Below, in pieces: positions 38,022-46,734 of a stretch of DNA of 64,000 nt (its first letter is position 1; every line of letters begins with the position of its first letter). Location of the stretch: contig NZ_CP041247.1 of NCBI RefSeq assembly GCF_006711645.1, positions 2,542,001 to 2,606,000 on the forward strand. The letters are read 5' to 3'. The notes below the pieces were generated by a model that searched no databases, was not told the DNA's origin, and worked only from the letters and a program-made list of their open reading frames with translations. A program made the position numbers and the translations under genes. The DNA is from Klebsiella electrica. GTDB lineage: Bacteria; Pseudomonadota; Gammaproteobacteria; Enterobacterales; Enterobacteriaceae.

Positions 38022-39128
38022 TCAGTGCGATTTGCGCCCGGTGTGAAAGCGCTTTTCCAGATACTGGCTGTAGCGCGACATGCTAAAACAGAAAATCCAA
38101 TAGACGAGGGCGGCGAAAACATATCCCTCAGTCGACATACCCAGCCAGGTAGGGTCAACCGTTGCCTGCTGTACGCTACTGAACAGATCGAACAGGCCAA
38201 TGATGATAACCAGGCTGGTGTCTTTAAACAGCGCGATGATGGTGTTAACCAGCCCCGGGATGGTGAGCTTGAGCGCCTGGGGGAGAATGACCAGAACCTG
38301 CGTTTTCCAGTAGCCCAGCGCCAGCGACTCCGCCGCTTCATACTGCCCTTTGGGAAGCGCCTGTAACCCCCCACGTACGACTTCGGCAATATAGGCCGAC
38401 TGGAACAGGATCACCCCGACCAGAGCGCGCACCAGCTTATCGATAGTGCTCCCTTCGGCCATAAACAGCGGCAGCATCACCGATGACATAAACAGCACGG
38501 TAATCAGCGGCACGCCCCGCCAGAACTCAATAAAGATCACCGACAAGGTGCGAACCACCGGCATCGTTGAGCGCCGCCCCAGCGCCAGTAAAATCCCCAA
38601 CGGCAACGCGCCAGCAATCCCGACAGCGGCGATAATTAACGTCAGCGTCAGGCCCCCCCACTGGCGGGTTTCAACGCGATCGAGGCCGAGAAAACCGCCG
38701 TACATCAGGCACCAGACGATGAGAGGATAGACCACGGCCCAACAGGCGATATAACGGCCCCGGCGCGGCATCGACTTGATAAATATCGGGATAATCGACA
38801 GCAGGCCGGTTACCAGCGCGAGGTTAATACGCCAGCGCAGTTCATGCGGATACAGCCCATACATAAACTGGCCAAAGCGTGCATGGATAAACACCCAGCA
38901 GGCGCCTTCTTTGGTACAGTCGGCACGGGTGGTACCCAGCCAGTTAGCCTGAAAGACCAGCCAGTTTAGCGCCGGTGGTATAACGTTGCAGATAACCCAC
39001 AGGCACAACAGTGTCAGCAGCGTATTGAACCAGCTGGAGAACAGATTTTTACGTGCCCAGCCCCAGGCTTTACGCACCGGGTTAGTGGAGGCTGGCGGTG
39101 TTTCATGTGTGGTAGCAAACATAGTCAT
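38022..39128 (-). CDS. aapM: General L-amino-acid ABC transporter permease (AapM/YhdY type)
   Basis: A 368-residue inner-membrane permease with about eight hydrophobic segments. The C-terminal HisM-type coupling region reads [56 protein letters not shown]. The long N-terminal part, with [30 protein letters not shown], is characteristic of AapM/YhdY rather than of ordinary glutamine permeases. It starts 9 bp after aapQ, with an alternative start two codons in. Confidence 0.9.
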   Translation of the reverse strand: MTMFATTHETPPASTNPVRKAWGWARKNLFSSWFNTLLTLLCLWVICNVIPPALNWLVFQANWLGTTRADCTKEGACWVFIHARFGQFMYGLYPHELRWRINLALVTGLLSIIPIFIKSMPRRGRYIACWAVVYPLIVWCLMYGGFLGLDRVETRQWGGLTLTLIIAAVGIAGALPLGILLALGRRSTMPVVRTLSVIFIEFWRGVPLITVLFMSSVMLPLFMAEGSTIDKLVRALVGVILFQSAYIAEVVRGGLQALPKGQYEAAESLALGYWKTQVLVILPQALKLTIPGLVNTIIALFKDTSLVIIIGLFDLFSSVQQATVDPTWLGMSTEGYVFAALVYWIFCFSMSRYSQYLEKRFHTGRKSH

Positions 39129-39137
39129 TCCGTTCTC

Positions 39138-40316
39138 TTAACGCTCAACCAGCGCAATTTTGCGGTTGTAGAGGTTCATCAGCAGCGAAATCATCAGACT
39201 GATAAGCAGGTACACCGCCATGGTGATGGCAATGGTCTCGATAGCCTGACCGGTCTGATTCAGTACCGTCCCGGCAAACAGCGAGACCATATCCGGGTAA
39301 CCGATCGCCGCCGCCAGTGAAGAGTTTTTCACAATATTGAGGTACTGACTGGTCAGCGGGGGAATGATGACCCGCATCGCCTGGGGGATGATCACCTGCC
39401 GCATGGTCACGGGATTCGGCAACCCCAGCGACCGGGCCGCTTCACCCTGTCCATGCGGCACTGACTGGATTCCGGAACGAATCACTTCGGCAATAAACGA
39501 AGAGGTGTAGATCGACAGCGCCAGGGTCAACGAAGCCAGTTCCGGGATCATGACGAACCCGCCCCGGAAGTTAAATCCGCGCAGCTGTGGAACATCCCAG
39601 TGAGTAGCGGCGCCAAACAGCATATGAGCGATCAGCGGGAAGATGACGATCATCGCGGCGGCCAGCGGCCAGGTTCGCCGCAGCTGACCAGTTTTCAACT
39701 GATGCTGACGGTTGTAATGCCGTAAACCGATGCTGCCGGCGATCGCCAGTGCCAGGGCGATAACGAACGGCCAGCTGCCTGGCGCGTAGGTCGGCCAGGG
39801 GATGTACAGACCGCGGTTGCTGACAAATGCCAGATCGAATGCGCTTAATGCCTCTCGCGGGCCAGGTAAATTACGCAGCACGGCGAAATACCAGAAGAAA
39901 ATTTGCAGCAGTGGCGGAATATTACGGAACGTTTCGATATAGAAGGTCGAGAGCTTGCGCAGCAGCCAGTTATCCGACAGACGCGCGAGGCCAATGAAGA
40001 ACCCGAGCACCGAAGCGAATACAATGCACAGCGCGGAAACCAGCAGGGTGTTGGTTAACCCCACAAGGAAGACGCGAGCATAGGTATCGCCTTCCGTATA
40101 ATCAATCAGATGCTGGACGATACCGAAACCGGCGCTTCGCTCAAGAAAACCAAAACCGGAGGTAATACCGCGATTGGCCAGGTTGATCACCGTGTTGTGG
40201 ATCAGATATCCCACAATAGCAAGCACGGCTACGATGGCGGCCATCTGGTAAAGCCAGGCGCGAACCGTAGGGTTACCGAATGAAAAATCCCTTTTTACGG
40301 TTGGGCGTTGAGACAT
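39138..40316 (-). CDS. aapQ: General L-amino-acid ABC transporter permease (AapQ/YhdX type)
   Basis: A 392-residue inner-membrane permease. Family features include NTVINLANRGITSGFGFLERSAGFGI, TYARVFLVGLTNTLLVSALCIVFASVLGF, FYIETFRNIPPLLQIFFWYFAVL and the coupling loop SFIAEVIRSGIQSVPHGQGEAARSLGL. It is longer than single-domain permeases, as AapQ proteins are. It lies 70 bp downstream of aapJ and forms the membrane heterodimer with AapM. Confidence 0.9.
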   Translation of the reverse strand: MSQRPTVKRDFSFGNPTVRAWLYQMAAIVAVLAIVGYLIHNTVINLANRGITSGFGFLERSAGFGIVQHLIDYTEGDTYARVFLVGLTNTLLVSALCIVFASVLGFFIGLARLSDNWLLRKLSTFYIETFRNIPPLLQIFFWYFAVLRNLPGPREALSAFDLAFVSNRGLYIPWPTYAPGSWPFVIALALAIAGSIGLRHYNRQHQLKTGQLRRTWPLAAAMIVIFPLIAHMLFGAATHWDVPQLRGFNFRGGFVMIPELASLTLALSIYTSSFIAEVIRSGIQSVPHGQGEAARSLGLPNPVTMRQVIIPQAMRVIIPPLTSQYLNIVKNSSLAAAIGYPDMVSLFAGTVLNQTGQAIETIAITMAVYLLISLMISLLMNLYNRKIALVER

Positions 40317-40386
40317 GTTGAAACCTCAATAAAAATAGCGCATTGGCTACCACCCGTGCGGGGCGGCAGCCGTCTGGAAGGCAGTA

Positions 40387-41412
40387 TTAACGTACCGGCG
40401 GTGCGTACTGGATGCCGCCCTGGTTCCAGAGCGCATTCTGTCCACGCGCGATTTTCAGAGCACTATCTTTACCGACGTTGCGGTCAAAACTTTCCTGATA
40501 GTTACCAACCTGTTTAATGATGTTGAACGCCCATTTGTTGTCGAGCTTCAGGTCTTTGCCAAAGTCACCTTCCGCCCCCAGCAGGTGAGCGATGTCCGGG
40601 TTAGACGGTTTTGCCGCCATCTGCTCAACGTTTTTCGACGTGATCCCCATCTCTTCTGCGTTCAGCATGGCGTACAGCGACCATTTAACGATGGTGAACC
40701 AGTCATCATCGCCACGGCGAACAACCGGGCCCAGCGGCTCTTTCGAAATCACTTCCGGCAGAACAATAAATTCATCTGGTTTGCCCAGCTTAATACGCAG
40801 CGCATACAGCTGAGACTGGTCGGAAGCCAGCGTATCGCAACGACCGCTGTCGAGGGCTTTCGCCGACTCGTCTGAGCGATCGAAGGTTACGGGCGTGTAT
40901 TGCATTTTGTTGGCTTTGAAGTAATCGGCCACGTTCAGTTCCGTATCCGTACCTGCCTGGATACATACGGTGGCGCCATCCAGCTCTTTAGCGCTTTTGA
41001 GGCCCGCTTTTTTATGGGTCAGAAAGCCAATACCGTCGTAGTAGTTAACCCCGGCGAACAAGAATCCCATCCCGCCATCGCGCGAAGAGGTCCAGGTTGT
41101 ATTACGCGACAGAATATCCACTTCACCGGATTGCAGAGCGGTAAAGCGCTCTTTTGCCGTCAGCGGGGTATATTTGACCTTGCTCGCATCGCCAAACACT
41201 GCCGCTGCCGTAGCCCGACAGATATCGACATCAATACCGGTGAATTTGCCGTTAGCATCGGCATAAGAGAAGCCCGGTAAACCATCGCTGATACCGCACT
41301 GAACAAAGCCTTTTTTCTTAATTGCATCCAGCGTAGTACCCGCATGCGCTTGCTGCGCGACAGCGAACAGAGAAGCCGCGGCGACCAGGGTGGAGAACAT
41401 TATTTTTTTCAT
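40387..41412 (-). CDS. aapJ: General L-amino-acid periplasmic binding protein (AapJ/YhdW type)
   Basis: A 341-residue periplasmic amino-acid-binding protein. A signal peptide is visible (MKKIMFSTLVAAASLFAVA, cleavage after QQAHA near residue 23). GTTLDAIKKKGFVQCGISDGLPGFSYADANGKFTGIDVDICRA is the family opening. The last residues, NQGGIQYAPPVR, are typical of AapJ. It is the promoter-proximal gene, and a sigma-54-type promoter and an NtrC-like site lie upstream. E. coli yhdWXYZ is an NtrC-regulated operon, which supports the reading. Confidence 0.92.
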   Translation of the reverse strand: MKKIMFSTLVAAASLFAVAQQAHAGTTLDAIKKKGFVQCGISDGLPGFSYADANGKFTGIDVDICRATAAAVFGDASKVKYTPLTAKERFTALQSGEVDILSRNTTWTSSRDGGMGFLFAGVNYYDGIGFLTHKKAGLKSAKELDGATVCIQAGTDTELNVADYFKANKMQYTPVTFDRSDESAKALDSGRCDTLASDQSQLYALRIKLGKPDEFIVLPEVISKEPLGPVVRRGDDDWFTIVKWSLYAMLNAEEMGITSKNVEQMAAKPSNPDIAHLLGAEGDFGKDLKLDNKWAFNIIKQVGNYQESFDRNVGKDSALKIARGQNALWNQGGIQYAPPVR

Positions 41413-41506
41413 AAAGCATCCTGTATGGAGATATCGTGTTGTTATGTGGTCGTGGTGCGCATTTAACCGTACGTTTGTTACTGTGTCGGTCTGCCATATC
41501 GATAAA

Positions 41507-41522
41507 GGCAATTTTGATGCCA
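41507..41522 (-). promoter_or_regulatory. Sigma-54-type promoter of aapJQMP
   Basis: Read on the - strand, TGGCATCAAAATTGCC has GG and GC 10 bp apart and matches TGGCACG-N4-TTGCW well. It lies 95 bp upstream of the aapJ start. The NtrC-like site at 41598-41614 is about 110 bp upstream of the predicted transcription start. Confidence 0.62.
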
Positions 41523-41597
41523 TCTTTGTATCTTGATGAAACACATAGAAAGATTTCGCCTTCTACTGACGTCTCCAGAAAGCTATGGATATTATCG

Positions 41598-41614
41598 AGC
41601 ACCAAAATGGAACA
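41598..41614. promoter_or_regulatory. NtrC-like site upstream of aapJ
   Basis: AGCACCAAAATGGAACA keeps GCACCAAAATGG of the NtrC consensus TGCACCAAAATGGTGCA, with one arm intact and the other partly decayed. Its distance from the sigma-54 promoter is typical of an NtrC enhancer. Confidence 0.6.
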
Positions 41615-41972
41615 ATTGCGGCCATCGCCGTCGCAAACGGTGCAAGAGTTTCACAAAAAGAAAGCAGGGCGTGCAGAGCCGCCGCCGGGATTGTTATATT
41701 CACGATGGGCCTGCCGCGGCCTTGAGAGATATCTATTGGCGAGAAGGGGGAAGGTATCGCTAACGGGCGGGAGAAATGAAAAGGAAAAACCGCACGCGAG
41801 TTGCTGTCACTATCGCCACCACAATGACGATAACTGTTTCATCCGCGACCCATCCCATTAAAGCTCAATATCTGTATATTAATAAAAAGGAGAAATCAGG
41901 GAATATCGTAAACGCCAGGGTCATGTTGATCGGCTATTTTGCTTTTTTTCGTATTATCGAGGGAGTTAATCT

Positions 41973-42575
41973 ATGCCTGTACAAGTGGGAATCTATATTT
42001 TCGATAATGTTGAAGTTCTCGATTTTGCCGGGCCTTATGAGGTTTTTACATGCGCCTCCAGGGTGCATCGGGGAGAGCCGGCACTGTTTAATGTTTTTAC
42101 GATAGGCGAAACGCAGGAAACCGTATATGCACGCGCTGGCCTCAAACTTACCCCTGAAGTGACGATAGCCAACGCCCCACCAATAGACTGCCTGATTATT
42201 CCCGGCGGCGTGGTGGATGCAGAGCTGAAAAAGGACCATGTCATTGCCTGGATCCGTCAGCAGTCATTCACCACGGCGATCACCGCCTCCGTGTGCACAG
42301 GGGCGTTTTTACTCGCCAGGGCCGGCATTTTATCCGACAAAGCGGCCACCACCCATTGGGAGAATATCGCCGATCTGCGAACGATGTTCCCGCAGCTAGC
42401 CGTAAAAGAGGGCGTGCGTTGGGTTGATGAGGGGCCGATTGTCTCCTCCGCCGGGATCTCGGCGGGTATTGATATGTGCCTGCATTTAGTCGAACGCTTT
42501 TCCGAACGGGCGCTGGCCGAGCGTACGGCAAAACAGCTGGCGTTTGACTGGACCGAGAATACGCCAGGGGTTTGA
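41973..42575 (+). CDS. DJ-1/PfpI-family protein (isonitrile hydratase-like)
   Basis: A 200-residue protein of the DJ-1/PfpI superfamily. The nucleophile elbow is ITASVCTGAFLLARAG around residues 105-120, with Cys108 in the usual position, and the following LSDKAATTHWENIADL and DEGPIVSSAGISAGIDMCLHLVE match the group that includes Pseudomonas isonitrile hydratase and the N-terminal domains of some AraC regulators. It starts at ATG 41973 behind GAGGGAG. The actual reaction is not determinable. Confidence 0.83.
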   Translation: MPVQVGIYIFDNVEVLDFAGPYEVFTCASRVHRGEPALFNVFTIGETQETVYARAGLKLTPEVTIANAPPIDCLIIPGGVVDAELKKDHVIAWIRQQSFTTAITASVCTGAFLLARAGILSDKAATTHWENIADLRTMFPQLAVKEGVRWVDEGPIVSSAGISAGIDMCLHLVERFSERALAERTAKQLAFDWTENTPGV

Positions 42576-42590
42576 GTTTGCTGTGTTGAT

Positions 42591-42645
42591 TTGTGTAGCA
42601 TTTCTATATACGAAGTCTATAATTGTATATAGAAATGCTACACAA
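42591..42645. promoter_or_regulatory. Perfect 21-bp inverted repeat, toxin-antitoxin operator
   Basis: Left arm 42591-42611 (TTGTGTAGCATTTCTATATA plus C) and right arm 42625-42645 are exact reverse complements over all 21 bp, around a 13-base spacer. The right arm ends 9 bp before the antitoxin ATG. TacA/KacA-type antitoxins bind such repeats to repress their own operon, and the arms probably overlap the promoter. Confidence 0.82.
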
Positions 42646-42654
42646 GAGGTATCT

Positions 42655-42933
42655 ATGAAACCGGACATCCGTGAAGCCCCGATAAATATTCGGGCAAAAA
42701 CATCACAACGCGATCTTATCGACATGGCCGCAAACCTTGTATCAAAATCACGTACTGATTTTATGCTCGAGGCGGCCTGCCGCGAGGCCCAGGACATTCT
42801 GCTGGATCAGCGCTTATTTCTGCTGGACGATAAGCAGTTTGAGTCATTTATTGAAGAGCTTGATGCCCCTATGACAGCGGAGCGCCAGGCGCGTATTGAT
42901 AACCTGATGAACCGCAAATCGCCATGGGAATGA
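42655..42933 (+). CDS. DUF1778 ribbon-helix-helix antitoxin (TacA/KacA type)
   Basis: A 92-residue antitoxin. The N-terminal ribbon-helix-helix (APINIRAKTSQRDLIDMAANLVSKSRTDFMLEAACREA, residues 9-47) binds DNA, and the C-terminal arm (LLDDKQFESFIEELDAPMTAERQARIDNLM) wraps the toxin. It starts at ATG 42655 behind AGAGG, directly after the palindromic operator. Its stop overlaps the toxin start (ATGA), which is usual for a type II pair. Confidence 0.9.
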   Translation: MKPDIREAPINIRAKTSQRDLIDMAANLVSKSRTDFMLEAACREAQDILLDQRLFLLDDKQFESFIEELDAPMTAERQARIDNLMNRKSPWE

Positions 42934-43406
42934 GGCCCCCGGAATCACTCACCCCTGAACACGACATTGCTGAATTTTGTTGCCAGGACCCAGGTCTTAA
43001 TGAGTGGTTGAAGAAGAAAGCACTGAAAAACCACAGTACGGGCATTTCAAGGGTCTATGTGGTCTGTGCCGGGAACACAAACAGGGTGATCGCGTATTAC
43101 TGCTTGTCTTCCGGAAGTGTGCACCGAAACACAGTTCCTGGGACCTACCGTCGTAATGCACCTGAGTCCGTACCGGTCATCGTTCAGGGAAGGCTTGCGG
43201 TCGATGTATCCTGGGCAGGAAAGGGACTCGGAGCTGCGCTGCTTAAGGACGCCATATACCGCACCCAAAACATCGCAGTGCAGGTTGGCGTGAGGGCGCT
43301 TCTCGTCCACGCCCTGAATGATGAAGTCAGGGATTTTTATACCCGGTTTGGTTTTGAGCCTTCTATTGTTAACGTTCTGACATTATTGTTCCCGATCAGA
43401 CTCTGA
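42930..43406 (+). CDS. GNAT-type toxin (TacT/KacT family)
   Basis: A 158-residue GNAT toxin; ATG 42924 is a possible earlier start. Relatives acetylate the amino group of charged aminoacyl-tRNA and so stop translation. The CoA motif is VDVSWAGKGLGAALLKDAIYRT, the C-terminal region with the essential Tyr is VRDFYTRFGFEPS, and the start PESLTPEHDIAEFCCQDPGLNEWLKKKALKNHSTGISRVYVV is highly typical of TacT/KacT. No inactivating change is visible, so the pair should be functional. Confidence 0.9.
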   Translation: MRPPESLTPEHDIAEFCCQDPGLNEWLKKKALKNHSTGISRVYVVCAGNTNRVIAYYCLSSGSVHRNTVPGTYRRNAPESVPVIVQGRLAVDVSWAGKGLGAALLKDAIYRTQNIAVQVGVRALLVHALNDEVRDFYTRFGFEPSIVNVLTLLFPIRL

Positions 43407-43456
43407 AATTGCGCCGCTGTAGCGGCTCTGCCAGCACCTTGAATACGGAGCGCCTT

Positions 43457-43993
43457 ATGGTCACCACACATGTTTTTATCGCGGTCAGTCTTGATGGCTA
43501 CATCGCCCGCCAGGATGGCGATATTGGCTGGCTGTTACAGCGCGATGATCCGACAGAGGATCATGGTTATGCCGCGTTCATCGCTGACAAAGATTGGATC
43601 GTTATGGGCCGGGGGAGCTATGAGAAGATACTGACCTTTGACGAATGGCCTTATGACCGGCCCGTGCTGGTGCTCTCCCGGCAGTTAGCCGATACCCCTG
43701 TGCCCGGGGCACTTAAGGGCAAAGTGCAGTTCTCTAATCGCACGCCGAAAGAGGTGATTGATGACCTGGCGACGCAGAACGCACATCGCGTCTATATCGA
43801 CGGCGGGCAGCTGATACAGTCGTTCCTGCGCGAAGGGCTGGTTGCCGATATTGTTATCACTACCATTCCTGTCCTGCTCGGTTCGGGAAAGCCGCTGTTC
43901 GGATCCCTTCCCCATGATATTGATTTGACGCTGTTATCAAGCCGAAGCTTCCCCTCGGGTCTGGTGCAGTCGTACTATCGTCTGACGCCATAA
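43457..43993 (+). CDS. RibD C-terminal/dihydrofolate reductase-like protein
   Basis: A 178-residue protein of the RibD-C/DHFR superfamily: VFIAVSLDGYIARQDGDIGWL at the start, IVMGRGSYEKIL as the nucleotide-binding helix, and VYIDGGQLIQSFLREGLVADIVITTIPVLLGSGKPLF near the C terminus. These proteins bind NADPH; physiological substrates are mostly unknown. I use ATG 43457, where the family sequence begins. It lies downstream of the toxin gene but with its own start region. Confidence 0.83.
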   Translation: MVTTHVFIAVSLDGYIARQDGDIGWLLQRDDPTEDHGYAAFIADKDWIVMGRGSYEKILTFDEWPYDRPVLVLSRQLADTPVPGALKGKVQFSNRTPKEVIDDLATQNAHRVYIDGGQLIQSFLREGLVADIVITTIPVLLGSGKPLFGSLPHDIDLTLLSSRSFPSGLVQSYYRLTP

Positions 43994-44152
43994 ACCGCAT
44001 ATAAACATAGCGTAGGCCTGCGCTTAAGCGAAATATCCCAGCCGGTAGTCAGTAATGAAGGGCAGGGAAGTTCCATTTTTTAGAATTAAAGACCGCAAGA
44101 AATGGCTTATAGTTGAATTAATGATGAAGGCCTGAGTAATCGCCTGCATCAT

Positions 44153-44944
44153 TTAAATGCGATTGACAATCCATTCAATTGCACCAGGGGTGCGAATCCA
44201 GGGCTTTATATTATTATTCACGTAATAAATGGCTTCATCCATTCCACCTAACGTGATGTATCCACTGTTAGACTTGGGCTGCAATCTGTACTTCGATAAC
44301 AACCCGGGGATGTGTCTATTAGAATCAATCGTAGCTTTAGCGATATCATCGGCATCCGGGGATGACTGTCGGTAGGCGAGGAGGGCGCGTGTATACTGAA
44401 GAAACGGGCGCACATCACCTGAATAATCATCCAGTAATAAGGTCAGATCATCCACCATTTCGAGTTCAAGGTAATAGTTCGTTAATAAATGACGAATCCC
44501 CTGGTTATCGTTCGGATTGAGCTTAAGCATTTCTCGGCAATGAGCCATGGCTGGGTGGAAATTACCTGACTCCCATAAGGCATCAGCCAAAGCTGCTTTT
44601 GCTCTCATATAGGGACGTGTTTCGACAAATCCCCAGAAATTGCCCGCGAATTCCTGGAAATCTTCGCCAAGTGCGATGTTGGCAGCATACAGCGCCGTTT
44701 CAAGATAACTGACTTTTGACTCAGGAGACTCTTCAGATATCTTGCTGTAGAAGGAGTATGCGTCAGCGCAGAGCGGAGATTTTTTGATAGCTTTTCTTAT
44801 GAGTTTCAGCACCGTGTCCAGGTCATCAGTTTCCCAGGCATCGAACATAAACTCCTGAGCTGCAGCCAGATCCTGCTGTAATTGCTCAGAACTGACGGCG
44901 TTTTTATATACATCAACGCGCTTTTTAGTTGGGAATTTAATCAT
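44153..44944 (-). CDS. Tetratricopeptide-repeat (ST7-like) protein
   Basis: A 263-residue helical-repeat protein. TPR-like helix pairs are visible: LIRKAIKKSPLCADAYSFYSKI (about residues 48-69), ALADALWESGNFHPAMAHCREMLKLNPNDNQGIRHLLTNYYLELEM. The closing GYITLGGMDEAIYYVNNNIKPWIRTPGAIEWI is shared by a family loosely called ST7-like. It lies between the toxin-antitoxin area and a damaged CdiA gene, in a region prone to insertions. It may be a stray immunity or regulatory protein, but this is guesswork. Confidence 0.7.
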   Translation of the reverse strand: MIKFPTKKRVDVYKNAVSSEQLQQDLAAAQEFMFDAWETDDLDTVLKLIRKAIKKSPLCADAYSFYSKISEESPESKVSYLETALYAANIALGEDFQEFAGNFWGFVETRPYMRAKAALADALWESGNFHPAMAHCREMLKLNPNDNQGIRHLLTNYYLELEMVDDLTLLLDDYSGDVRPFLQYTRALLAYRQSSPDADDIAKATIDSNRHIPGLLSKYRLQPKSNSGYITLGGMDEAIYYVNNNIKPWIRTPGAIEWIVNRI

Positions 44945-45050
44945 CTCAAATATCCTTTGGGTGCTCACCGTTACCCGATACTTTGCAGCACTGATGGTCG
45001 ATTCTACCGCTTTGAACTTGCCACAAACAAGCTCGGGTCTGCCAGCGTAG

Positions 45051-45497
45051 TATTTGTATCAGCTCGCCAGTACAGGGCCGCCGGTAACGAGGCTGATGAA
45101 TTTTCGGTGCGCGTTGTCTGCGGGGGATCCAGAGTCCGGCTTTTATCATGAGACGTCTGATGATTTCCTTGCCCAGGACCAGGCCGTGGACTTCCTCCAG
45201 TTTCTCCCGTGCCAGCGTGGTGCCAAAATCGCGGTAGCGTTCCCGGATGATACTCAGTGCCTGGTCAGTCAGTGACGTGGGCAACAGACGGTTACCAGTG
45301 CGACCACGACTCTGGTTATTCATACCAAGCGACCCGGACTGGCGATAACGTTTCAGCAGACGGCTGCAATGACGTGGCGTGATGCCGAGCATCTCGGCAG
45401 CCTGGCCAGGACGTAGGTTACGCTCAATGACATCCTGAAGAATTTTGAGGCGGTTGATTTCTTTCACGGTGAACATCCCGGCATCATGTATAGCCAT
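45051..45497 (-). pseudogene. ISNCY-family transposase fragment, copy A
   Basis: The first 149 or so residues of a transposase are present: MAIHDAGMFTVKEINRLKILQDVIERNLRPGQ through GELIQI. They match the N terminus of the intact transposase at 51301-52704 throughout. Homology stops at about 45051, before the catalytic Asp that follows GELIQI in the intact copy. The frame runs on through unrelated sequence to 44946. The start has GAGGAG upstream. The fragment abuts the remains of a CdiA gene, which it probably interrupted. Confidence 0.82.
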
Positions 45498-45538
45498 AGA
45501 AAACTCCTCATACCGGCGCTGGTAAAAAATGAAGGGTG

Positions 45539-46481
45539 GGGGAAAGTGGTCCAGCGCGTGGCCGGGCAGTCGCTTATCAGCTCCAGCCTGAATACTAGTA
45601 TCAATGGCGGTAGCTTCAAGGACAATCTGACAAATGCCCTGCTGGCAAACATTGGCAACCAGATTAATGCTGAAGGAGCAGGGCTGATTGGTGACAACGG
45701 CGAGGTACTGGGGCTGCCTTGCAGGGCCCTGAGTCACGCGGTGGTCTCGGGCATCAGTGCAGAAATCGGTCGCGGTGACGGGAAAGGGGCCGCTGCAGGA
45801 GCGCTGGCGGCAGAAATGGCCGGGGTTATCATGTATCCCAGTCTGTTTGCTCCAAAATATGATGCTGATGTGACGGGCCAGATTGCTGATTTACTCAATG
45901 CCATGCAGCAAAAAGAAACTAATGAACAGGTTGCCAGAGTTATTGGTTCATTAGCTGGTGCAGTTGTGACAAACAGCTCTTCAGGAGCATACAGTGGCGC
46001 AGATGCCGCTCAACTGGTTTATCGCTATAACTTTGATGAACACTTGATTGAGCCCATGGTGGCCGCTGTTGCGGCCGATTATGAAGCGGCCAAAAACGGA
46101 GATAAAGCGGCACAGCAGCGTATCGATAACAGAACCTCAATATCTTTTCTGCTTATTGACATGATGCCTGTAGTAGGGACTATCAGCTCATTTGCTGAGG
46201 CTGAAACAAAACTTGACTACACACTGGCGGCCGTAACTATATTGCCAGGGGCTGGTTCGGCAATTAAAAATGCCTCAAAAATAGCACGCCAGTTGCGTAA
46301 TGAAGGTAAAATCAGTGAAGCTATCCGGGAATGGATGCGTCAGGATGTTAGTGGAAAAGAGGCAGAAGAGATTGCTTCCGAGGGAGCAGTATCTGCGGAT
46401 CATTTCATCTGGCATCCAGTGACGCGCGCTGTAGGGAATGTGAAAAACCAGGGGGCGGAGCTTATCAAGCCAGCCGGGTGA
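45539..46481 (+). pseudogene. CdiA/filamentous-haemagglutinin fragment (DUF637 and pretoxin region)
   Basis: An in-frame piece of about 314 residues from the C-terminal part of a contact-dependent inhibition protein. VVQRVAGQSLISSSLNTSINGGSFKDNLTNALLANIGNQINAEGAGLIGDNGE is DUF637, KALSH-type and AEIGRGDGKGAAAGALAAEMAGVIM follow, and LIDMMPVVGTISSFAEAETKLDYTLAAVTILPGAGSA looks like the hydrophobic pretoxin segment. The secreted N-terminal kilobases and any cdiB are missing; the 5' side is replaced by transposase fragment A. The frame stops soon after the pretoxin, so a complete toxin domain is doubtful. It cannot be secreted as it stands. Confidence 0.78.
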
Positions 46482-46605
46482 ACGACCAGCGTAACGGGAC
46501 TTGAATCTCATACAACGTGACTTACCACATGTAAGACACCCTGAGTATACATTTTTCATAGAAATTAATGCTAATGTACGCATACATTAACATTAATTCA
46601 CTTTA

Positions 46606-46673
46606 TTTTTCCGCCGCTCTTTTTGGCTTTCGGCATGTAATAAGAATGCAGTTCAGTCCACACAGTTCTGATT
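46606..46673 (-). repeat. 68-bp inverted repeat, left copy
   Basis: Read on the - strand this starts AATCAGAACTGTGTGGA and matches 63 of 68 bases with 49484-49551 on the + strand. It could encode the end of a protein (WTELHSYYMPKAKKSGGKIK, then stop). The two copies face each other around the TetR/ABC/hydrolase cassette. Confidence 0.8.
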
Positions 46674-46734
46674 AATTTAATTTTTTATCAAGAAATACCG
46701 GGGTGATTTACGCCGGCATTAGGCATGGAAGCGC

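Larger units (their letters stand above)
41413..41972. other. Regulatory gap between aapJ and the DJ-1 gene
   Basis: About 560 bp containing the aapJ sigma-54 promoter and NtrC-like site. Short open frames here (for example 41776-41860) overlap one another and have no recognisable content. A GGAGTTAAT site just before 41973 belongs to the DJ-1/PfpI gene. Confidence 0.6.
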
